Of a DNA stretch of 64,000 bases, positions 56,215 through 64,000 are shown in pieces. The position numbers and the translations under genes are program-made. The notes below the pieces were generated by a model. The model did not search any database and was not told where the DNA came from. It worked only from the letters and a program-made list of their open reading frames with translations. Location: assembly GCF_024713975.1 (NCBI RefSeq), contig NC_091111.1:9420501-9484500 (forward strand), in the 5' to 3' direction. The DNA comes from Paralichthys olivaceus (lineage: Eukaryota; Chordata; Actinopteri; Pleuronectiformes; Paralichthyidae). The first letter of the stretch is position 1, and each line of letters starts with the position of its first letter.

Positions 56215-57726
56215 ATGCGGATACCGTTATTATTCATTTGGATTCTGCACTTCATGGATCTTGCAAGAGGCTCAGACAACTCAAAGATTCTGCGATACAG
56301 ACGTAAGTATTCCAGCATGACTTGTCATTTCCGCTTATTCAGCACTCTTTGATATGGTTCCTGTGAAAGGTGCCTTATCTTGCCACATTTTTCTCTTTGT
56401 AAATGAACAGTCTCAACATGTGGAGACAATAAGTGCGTTTCCAGGGAACGTTTCTTTATACCCACTTGCTCACTTCAGATTTCAAACTTGGCTCTGTTCT
56501 CCAAACCAAGTTGCCTTTAGAATTTCATACTTTTAATGAGGCACAGTGTATTTCGTAGAGAATAAGAAGAATATATAACTCACTCAGTGTAACTGTCGTC
56601 ATTCCTTAATGTCCTTATTTTCCATGACAGGTAGCTCTTCAGTGAGCAGACTCTGCCCGGCAGGTTGTGCATCATGCTCAGCTCTTAATGGCTGCCTGTC
56701 CTGTAAACCTCGCCTCTTCTTCCACTTGGAGCTGGACGGGATGAGGCAGAGAGGCACCTGTCTGTCCTCCTGTCCCCGGGGCCACTACGGCAAGCGCTCA
56801 CCACACATTAACACCTGCCCCAGTAAGTACCCATGGACGCCAGAGTTTTAATTTTTGTCAGCGCAGAACTTGGGATTACAATGATAGATGGTTTTGTTGC
56901 TGATTAGTTTGTACTGAATTTAAGAGTTGAACTGTCTAAACTCACCTGGTTCAATGTCTTTGTGGAGCTTGAGATACCTTCAGTTTGTGCCAAGGAAACT
57001 AAGAGCTTCATCTTTTTTGCACCGACACAGTGGTCACTGCTCTAACCGAGGTTCCCTCCATTGCAGGGTGCCGAGAGGACTGCGCTTTCTGTTTTAGTGA
57101 AACCTTCTGCACTCGCTGTCATCCGGGCCACTTCCTGTTCCGAGGAAAATGTGAAAATAGCTGTCCGAATGGGCTGACGGCAAACACAGCACTGCGAGAG
57201 TGCACAGGTGAGACACTGTCACTGTTGCGATGTTATTCATTGTGTCACCCAAATCAGTTATTTTCCATAATGTCAGGAAACTAAAACACTTTGTATGATG
57301 TCTGTGTCCATTGTCTCAGAGTGCCCTGTAGGCTGTGAGGTGTGTGTGAGGAGAAACGAGTGTGTGAGGTGTCGAGCAGATTTATACATTCTCCACGGGC
57401 AGTGCCACCATAACTGCCCAAGTGGATCAGAGCCTGATGTACAGCTCATGCAGTGCATCCCTCAAGGTGAGAGTGTGGTCTTCCATTTTCTATCTCCTCC
57501 CACCACTTAGTGGCGTATTAATATTCTGGTATCTCCTCTAGTACAATGTGGGGTTGGGGAATGGACAGAGTGGGGTCCGTGTATTCGGAAAAAGAATTTG
57601 TGGGACAATAGGATGGGGAGGAGACGCGCCCCGGTCAACTTCCGCGGTCCCGGAGTCTCTGCGGTGACCGCTGTGTCTGAGATCAGGAAGTGTGTCATCA
57701 AAAAGAGACCAAGTGGACTGTCGTGA
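56215..57726 (+). CDS. rspo3-like R-spondin with three furin-like repeats
   Basis: Secreted Wnt agonist of the R-spondin family. Family members bridge LGR4-6 and ZNRF3/RNF43 so that Frizzled stays on the membrane. Exons: 56215-56302, 56631-56822, 57067-57207, 57320-57466, 57542-57726; 753 nt, 250 aa. Signal peptide [16 protein letters not shown]1 has 8 Cys and the GMRQRG hairpin. FU2 has 8 Cys and keeps the two Phe of the LGR-binding loop ([10 protein letters not shown]). Exon 4 codes a third 8-Cys repeat with exactly the FU2 spacing but without those Phe ([10 protein letters not shown]). The TSP1 domain keeps GEWTEWGPC, but two cysteines expected from RSPO3 are absent, and the protein ends at GLS with no basic tail. 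Between cenpw and rnf146 this is the RSPO3 position. Orthology is by position; the sequence is divergent. Confidence 0.85.
57320..57466 (+). other. extra furin-like repeat exon (FU3) of the R-spondin gene
   Basis: 147 nt, phase 1-1, with AG acceptor (tgtctcag) and GTGAGA donor. Encodes [18 protein letters not shown] and then the remaining three Cys (GQC, HHNC, MQC). Cys spacing 3-2-5-2-10-3-12 equals that of exon 3 (FU2). Confidence 0.85.
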
Positions 57727-58013
57727 CTTGAGGCCGAGAATTTATCAATGATTTGTTAGCTTTGTAAAGATATTTACCTTTTTATTGCACATTTCTTTTT
57801 GGATGAAAATTTAAATGTGGTCTTTTATTGTCAGTTGTAAAAATGTATAAGTTAAAATGCATTTTAGTGTGAATTAACAAAAGGATGATGGATTGGCTGA
57901 TTTTCCTGCCATTGTAGTCATGTGCTTAAGTGATACCACTGGTGTTTTACATGCTGATTGTCTGATTTGACTTTGGCTCGGTTTATACTCGGGCTCACTG
58001 TTTTCATGCTTGC

Positions 58014-58019
58014 AATAAA
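58014..58019 (+). terminator. candidate R-spondin poly(A) signal
   Basis: AATAAA 288 bp after the stop codon, followed by tgttgtag and a T/G-rich stretch. Confidence 0.5.
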
Positions 58020-58345
58020 ATGTTGTAGAACAAATTTTTGGGGTCCTCAGCTCCTCATGATAAAACTGGACAAGAACATATTCAATTACTCCAGTACAGG
58101 TCAAGAGCTCTTTTTCTTGGGGGGGTTTGGCATTTTACTAAAGGAAAGCACAAGTGAAAAGAACATTAACACTTGATTTCCATTCAGGTGGTCTCTTTCG
58201 TAGCTTTCTGAGACGCTGACTTAAATAGAATAGATATTTAAAAGTTTATTAATATAACCTGTATTTTTCCTACAATGACAAGTGATGTTTGTAATCAGTC
58301 CCACAGCAAATACAGTAAAAATATAAAAATGACACAGGATATTTA

Positions 58346-58450
58346 TTACCTTCACCTTTGTCCGTGTTTGTTGTAAAACAAGATCGCACAAAAACTACTG
58401 GAAGGATTACCTCCAGTAGTTTTCCAAGTACTTCCACTGATTAAAGTTTC
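58346..58450 (-). mobile_element. dispersed fish repeat, degenerate reversed copy
   Basis: Reads attaccttcacctttgtccg, then gatcgcacaaaaactactgg and aaggatta. This is the reverse-orientation wording of the family ending at 36062. Short and decayed. Confidence 0.35.
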
Positions 58451-59099
58451 CCATGTAATATTGTCACAACTTCCCTGTGAATAGAATCCAAACCTTTGAT
58501 TAAGTAATATAAGAAATATGGGTGCATGTATAAATATACAGAGAAATATATATATATAGAGAGAGAGAGAAATTGCACAAATCTCTAATATTATTGGTAG
58601 TAGTCATTCAATATTTGAGAATATGCATGTGGGGAAACAGGCTGCAAATAAATGGATGAGGTGACATTATTATTACACACATCAGTCACTGGCAGGGAAA
58701 CTGTTTGGTCACTGGCTCCCTCTAACCATGCTCAAAAATATTTAGAAAGAAATCCACACAAGTAAAAATAAAATATATGAAATAAAATCTACACTTAAAT
58801 ATAAATAAAACTGGAAACAAATATATTACTGAGTAAAATGAATGAGAATGTAAGTAATGCTGATTTGTGGTAGTGCAAATATGACAAGATGCACACAGAA
58901 TGAATGAGGGATGAAGTCATATATTACTGATAGAGTTTGTGACACAGAGTGGGAGAAGTGGGGTCAGCTTCATGTTTGAACGTTTTCACTTTCCACAAAC
59001 TTGAAACTCGCTCCTGTCATTGAGCGTCTATCGTCGCTGTGATACTTTAGATCTGCACGACATGTGGACGCAGTCTGGACCTGGGCGTGAGGCGCATTC

Positions 59100-59242
59100 A
59101 GGCGCATTGAGATCAGCTGGGCTCGGCCATCGCTGCAGCTCTGAGCTCCAGCAGCGACGCGGTCAGACTCAACTCTGGATCTAAATATAAATGCAGCTTT
59201 ATAAATACCTCCGGCTGCACTTCAGCTGAGAAACTGCTCGAG
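59100..59242 (+). promoter_or_regulatory. rnf146 promoter / non-coding first exon (candidate)
   Basis: Moderately GC-rich block ending in a good donor (CTCGAG|gtaaca at 59242/59243). rnf146 coding sequence begins one base after an intron acceptor (ctctgcag|C-ATG at 59817), so a non-coding upstream exon must exist, and this is the best candidate. The start site is not located. Confidence 0.4.
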
Positions 59243-59816
59243 GTAACATGTGATCGTGTGTCTGTGTTAGCGGGGGAGATTAACATAGCCAGGAAACGCA
59301 CTGACGGTTCACAGGCTAGCCCAACATGCTAGTACCAGACTAGGTGTTAGTTAGTCGTTGGGTGAATGCCTGACCTTCATTGTGACGTATGTTAGCTCTA
59401 ATGTTACTTCACATCGAGCAGAGCTGCTTCTAGCATCAGTGTATGGAATGTGGATTGAAATAACAGCTATAGCAGCTGGTGAAGTTGCTAATCAGCTAAC
59501 ATTAGCTTAGCAATAAGCTTGTTGCGTGGGTAACAGTAACTCTGTCAAACATGGGGGGGGGGGGCGCATTTGTTTGTTGATGTCAGATACTTGATCCTGA
59601 CTCGAGTCATTTGTAACTCTGATGTAAATAGTGCTAATGGATGTTAGCATAAACAGAATGTAGTTGCTCTATGTGTGCACATGAGGGCGTTTCCCGAAAC
59701 TGTCAACATGAGCGCATGTGAGGTGATCAGGGCCACAGACGTTCTCCTGTTTATCGAGACACTGTTTTATATGTTCACCTGCAGCAGCAAATCAGACGGG
59801 CTGTGTTTCTCTGCAG
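59243..59816. other. rnf146 5' UTR intron (candidate)
   Basis: 574 bp, non-coding, with a G-run at about 59551-59563. No other feature. Confidence 0.45.
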
Positions 59817-59817
59817 C

Positions 59818-60894
59818 ATGGCGGGCTGTGGAGAGATGGACCACCCGGTGAATGTCCTGGCTCCTACCAAGCTCATAGAGGAAGTGGGAGACACTTGTGC
59901 CACCGAGTCCTCCACCACCACCTCCACCCCGGAGTGTGCCATCTGCCTTCAGAGCTGCGTCCACCCAGTACGCCTCCCCTGCTGCCACGTCTTCTGCTTC
60001 CTGTGTGTGAAAGGTGCCTCCTGGCACAGCAAGCGTTGTGCTCTCTGCCGACAGGAAGTGCCAGAGGACTTCCTGGAGCGGCCGGTTCTCCTCTCACCTG
60101 AAGAACTGAAGGCAGCAGCTGCAGGGGTGAGCCGAAGTGGCGGGACAGGGGGCGGTTCCGGTGGGGACTATGCGTGGTACTATGAAGGGCGCAATGGCTG
60201 GTGGCAGTATGATGAGAGGACCAGCCGTGAGCTGGAGGAGGCGTTTTCCAGGGGCAAGAAGAGCACAGAGATGCTGATTGCAGGGTTTCTTTATGTGGCC
60301 GACCTGGAGAACATGGTGCAGTTTCGCCGCAATGAGCATGGCCGCAGGCGCAAGATAAAGCGGGATGCTGTAGACATCCCCAAGAAGGGTGTGGCAGGAC
60401 TGAGGTTAGACCCTGATCCTCCCACCACCCCTGCTTCGCCAATTGTCACGCCAGCTGCAACAGAACGCGTCAGCTCAGCAGATGGATCAGACACTGCAGG
60501 ACAATCGCAACCGTCATCATTTGGCATTTTGTCTCTCCCCCCTGTTAGACCTCCAACACTCCTGGGGCGTCATCTCACAAGTCCTTTCCCTCCCTCACTC
60601 TCACCCCTCGAAGACTCTCTCTCCCAGCTCCTAATTAGCCAACCAGAGGGGGAAGAGGTGGAAGGAGATGGTGAGCTCCAGACATACGAGTATGCATCTG
60701 GCAACAGTGAGAGTGACGAAGAAACAGAGAGCGAGAGAGGGAGAGCAGCTTTGGTTCCACAGAGAAGACTTAGACAGAGACCGCTAAGAGAGAACCAGCC
60801 AGCCAGAATGCCTCCCCGGGGCGGACCCTCCAACTCCGCACTCAGTCTCCGCTCACGTAGTCCAGATGGACAGTGCACTGTGACAGAGGTGTGA
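59818..60894 (+). CDS. rnf146: rnf146 (Iduna), poly(ADP-ribose)-dependent E3 ubiquitin ligase
   Basis: RING ligase activated by binding iso-ADP-ribose through its WWE domain. It ubiquitinates PARylated proteins such as axin and tankyrase, so it promotes Wnt signalling. Single coding exon, 358 aa (human 358-359). The start used is MAGCGEMDH, as in human; it lies just after the acceptor at 59815-59816, so the five codons upstream in the same open frame are intronic. RING: C40-AIC to C77 ([21 protein letters not shown]). The WWE domain, from about residue 118, has [18 protein letters not shown] and [10 protein letters not shown], and then RRRKIKRD. A Gly/Ser-rich stretch ([13 protein letters not shown]) sits between RING and WWE. 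The C-terminal half is acidic/Ser-rich, and the conserved end is DGQCTVTEV. Confidence 0.96.
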   Translation: MAGCGEMDHPVNVLAPTKLIEEVGDTCATESSTTTSTPECAICLQSCVHPVRLPCCHVFCFLCVKGASWHSKRCALCRQEVPEDFLERPVLLSPEELKAAAAGVSRSGGTGGGSGGDYAWYYEGRNGWWQYDERTSRELEEAFSRGKKSTEMLIAGFLYVADLENMVQFRRNEHGRRRKIKRDAVDIPKKGVAGLRLDPDPPTTPASPIVTPAATERVSSADGSDTAGQSQPSSFGILSLPPVRPPTLLGRHLTSPFPPSLSPLEDSLSQLLISQPEGEEVEGDGELQTYEYASGNSESDEETESERGRAALVPQRRLRQRPLRENQPARMPPRGGPSNSALSLRSRSPDGQCTVTEV

Positions 60895-62060
60895 CTGCAC
60901 CAGTGGTGTCTATCCTCCAGACAACACACATTAAACTAATCAGTTCAGCAAAAAAACCTTTGAAATCTAATATGCATCTTTTGAAGGTCCCTTGAAATTA
61001 AAAATCAATCATTGAAGTTGTGTTTCTGTCATTTGAGCCGTTTTCAGATATGACCTACGGGTAAGAGCTTGTGTGGCTCACAGCTGTGTGCTCGGATGTG
61101 TGGACTAATATTTAAGTACTTATCATCTGAGAAACTCATGGTCATCTTTGTCATGCTCCAAAAACAGTAACACTATTACAGCCATTTCATGGGACCTTTA
61201 ACACATCTTTTTGCTTTTTGTTCTTCTAAACTAGTTTTGGGCAGCAATATGAAGCAGTGGTAGTCGTGCATCACTCCCAGCAAAAGTCTTGTTTCCAGGC
61301 TAAAAAAATGCTGTGAGAAAATCTATCACCTCTTTGATGGGCATCAAAAAAAATAAACTACCATCAGTCCCTGCATTAATATCAGTGTGTGACAGCGCAA
61401 TACGACAAAACTAGTCTCTCTGTGTTCTCTGTTCTTTTGACCTCATGTTTGATTCTCTTTTTGGAGTGATTATATAAAAATGAAGTTTCTGTGTAGCACC
61501 TTATGTACCAATAACAGATGGTATCACAGATTTCCTGCTTTGCTGATTTTGGTTTATGGAGGTGATGAAGTTTTAATTAGTATCCAATGATGAACTATTT
61601 AAGCGTGTGCGTGTGTGTGTGTGTGTGTTTAAGTTTATGACAGAGAAGCTGAGTTCTTTTACTTTTAGTGTAAAACTCTTGTCTGAATAATTACTTGTGT
61701 GTTTTGTGTTTGTTTGAATGGTGTTGGGTGCTAAAAGCTACTGGCAGAACCACTGGAAATATTTCGGCTATATATGTAGAGTGACACATTTGGATCTCTA
61801 TTTGTCGTCGCAGTACTCTCCATAGGGCCACTATCTACGCACTGACACTGACATGTACTTTGGAAGAGCTCAAGCTGTCCTCACACGCTCTGTTTTCTTC
61901 TCCTTTTGCTCCAGCTGCTATTATTTTAACTGTGAACTTGTCATGGTCGGTGTCTTGCTGTCTGAATGACCTTAAACGGTCTTCTGTCTGTCTGGTGTTG
62001 CCCCTGTGGTCTTTTTGTCAGCGTATTAAAAGTGTTATGATTTGAAAACACATGTTGTCT
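60895..62060 (+). other. rnf146 3' UTR
   Basis: No further exon. A GT tract lies at about 61607-61628. The best end is the ATTAAA at 62026, giving a 3' UTR of about 1.15 kb. Confidence 0.5.
62026..62031 (+). terminator. candidate rnf146 poly(A) signal
   Basis: ATTAAA followed by gtgttatg and then tgttgtctgtttgttt, a GT-rich downstream element. Confidence 0.5.
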
Positions 62061-64000
62061 GTTTGTTTAAATAGAATACACAGTGGATTATGTTACAGAA
62101 TAATAGGAAGACTGAAAACAGAAGTGGCACTGATCCATGAGCCTGTTTGCAATGTAGCTTGAGATTTCAGTCTAAATGTAGTGTACCTTAAAAGTCCACA
62201 GGATGGCGCAGTTGCACAAATTAAGTAGCCCTGTTGTCTGAGACCATTGCATTAACCCCAGAGAGGTTGGGCAGTTACTAAAAATAAAAAAGGCTGTTGG
62301 GATCTTAACAGTTAGACATAGTATTTGTGTGGACACAGTACATAACAATAATGTTTAAAGTTTAAAAGATTGTTCCTCTCTGATAATTAATGGACTGTTT
62401 TTTACCTAAATATTTGCAAGAACCTCTCAGCAAATCAAATCCAATAATTACTTTTGACTCTTGGTTCCCTCCTGTCTGTAGTTGTAGATGATTCAACACA
62501 AAGACATGAGCAGAATGTTGTCTATCTATGAAACTTCAATAACAACTTAGAATTGAAATAATTGAAAACGTGTTTGTTTTACACTAATTTACTAAAGAAG
62601 AGCGTTGTTTATGAATAATTTAGTTGAGTTTTATCCAAATGTCTCGGTGGTGACAACAGAAACTGAATTAGAAGGCCAGTGTTTCCTTTATTCTACATTC
62701 AATAGTTTAACTAATGCAGTTTTGTAGATATGTAAAGAGAAACCAGTTAATTCTCTGATTTATCTTTCAACAACATGAGCACTAACCTTTTTTCTCACCC
62801 CCTCTTTCATAAAGCAGTGGTTATTCTGACTGCCTTGTGGTTTGTCTTACTCAACAGTTAGGGACGGTGGGACTATGGCCACTTGCTAGACAGTGACTGG
62901 GGCAGATTGAAACATACCGGTTTGTTACAGGTTTGTGTAATGAGGAGATGTTGCTAAAAACAAGAAGAGTGTCACCAATGCAGCTGTGCGGCAGCGTTTG
63001 CCAGCTGATGAAAACCACAGGCTCCCTGTGTGTAATCTCACCGTGACTGGAATTAGAAACAAGGTTTAACGAGCCAGTTTCTATATAGAGAGTCAATAGA
63101 ACTGTGCACACTGTAACTTCAATGATCAGGCTGCCCAAATGTTGACTGACAAAATGTGTGTTTCTGCTTTTGAATACTTTTGGAATACTTGAAATATGTA
63201 AACTGCATATATACAGAATAAGCCTCCACACCATTAACGCAATATCTCAGGAACACCTTGTAGGAATCCCTGCAATTTTGGCAGAAACTTTTTCTTAGAC
63301 TCCAAGAAGAAATTATTATATTTTTGTCGTCAAAGGTCCAAGTCACTGTTTTCACAAGATTGTGGCATCTTGAGTGTGGTATTTCAACATTGCGTTGAAG
63401 AATATCCTCAATTTTGGTGCAAAAGTTCACTCGGATGAACTGATTTGATTTTGGTCGAGCCTTCAAATTTGAAGGAAATCATTTTGGTAGTTTTTGAGTA
63501 ATCTTGCTAACAAATAAAGCTACTTTGCTGGTTGGTTGAGACATATAACTACGATGCAGTAATTCTAGTTAATGATTATTTAATTACTCAAAATGTATTT
63601 TCCAGTATTTGTTCACATTATTTCATCTCACCTCTTGAGCACAAGTCAAAGCATCATACATTAAATATGTGCTTTCCTTATGAAGTCCAACAGCAGCGGT
63701 TGCAGACCTCTTGCATGGCCTTAGCTTGCATGTTATACACCATGATGGACAGATTTCTATGCCTTGGAAACAGAGACTGTATTTAGATTGAATAAATATG
63801 TATGGGGCAGCATTTTGTGAGGGACGCACAGGGACCTGAGACATGTGGTGACAGTGTGAAGAAGAGCAGATATTGCAGATTACATGCTGCTGGCAAAGGA
63901 ACAATGACACCGATTCTGAGTTAAAAGTGGAGAGAACATGCGTGTGCTTGCATGCATGTCTGTCTGTGTGCATGATTCAGACGCCGTGAGCACTTGTGGT
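62061..64000. other. 3' flank of rnf146
   Basis: AT-rich, with no supported gene. A dispersed fish repeat lies at 63235-63525. Open frames up to 127 codons on the minus strand have no domain features. Confidence 0.5.
63235..63525. mobile_element. dispersed fish repeat fragment
   Basis: Contains caatatctcaggaacacctt, cgtcaaaggtccaagtcact, gttcactcggatgaactga and aatttgaaggaaatcatttt. This is the typical wording of an abundant fish retroelement-derived repeat. No reverse transcriptase frame. Confidence 0.5.

Larger units (their letters stand above)
57727..59099. other. R-spondin 3' UTR and intergenic to rnf146
   Basis: No gene. AATAAA at 58014-58019 is a likely R-spondin poly(A) signal. A degenerate dispersed repeat lies around 58346-58450, and a TA/GA simple tract at 58543-58571. 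The remainder is AT-rich. Confidence 0.6.

Noticed and set aside
59803..59817. Upstream in-frame ATG for rnf146
   Set aside because: These codons lie before the intron acceptor at 59815-59816, and the family start MAGCGE begins at 59818.

Overview
This window is vertebrate nuclear DNA, almost certainly from a ray-finned (probably percomorph) fish. The genes are split by GT-AG introns, CA/GT microsatellites are everywhere, and several repeat families match ones I remember from teleost genomes. No bacterial, viral or organellar gene organisation was found. The species cannot be named from the sequence.

Seven protein-coding genes can be read, in the order nkain2 (3' end only) > rnf217 > tpd52l1 > < hddc2, cenpw > rspo3-like > rnf146. 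Human chromosome 6q22.31-q22.33 carries the same genes in the same order. The human HEY2-NCOA7-HINT3-TRMT11 block, which lies between HDDC2 and CENPW, is missing here, so hddc2 and cenpw start 363 bp apart and head to head.

Layout: 1-12.2 kb holds the last three coding exons of nkain2 and large introns; 12.2-18.3 kb is its 3' UTR and an intergenic stretch; 18.4-27.5 kb is rnf217, seven coding exons of an RBR ubiquitin ligase with a C-terminal membrane segment; 27.5-33.7 kb is its 3' flank with repeats; 33.95-45.15 kb is tpd52l1 with nine coding exons; 48.0-50.1 kb is hddc2 on the minus strand with six exons; 50.46-52.64 kb is cenpw with three exons; 56.2-57.7 kb is an R-spondin gene with five exons; 59.8-60.9 kb is rnf146 with a single coding exon. 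All exon junctions given were joined by eye. Reading frame is kept across every junction and each reconstructed protein ends at a stop codon.

The most unusual object is the R-spondin gene. It has three furin-like repeats instead of the usual two, made by an apparent in-frame duplication of the FU2 exon, together with a cysteine-poor thrombospondin domain and no basic tail. The next most unusual is tpd52l1. It carries two extra phase 1-1 exons (99 acidic, tryptophan-containing residues) inserted exactly where the mammalian protein has nothing. It also has a 97-nt intron whose two ends are complementary AC and GT tracts. Smaller oddities are a GC-AG intron in hddc2 and a higher-order GT minisatellite directly on the rnf217 exon 1 donor.

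Functionally this is a set of neighbours rather than a pathway. Only the R-spondin (Wnt receptor stabilisation) and rnf146 (axin turnover) both act to raise Wnt signalling.
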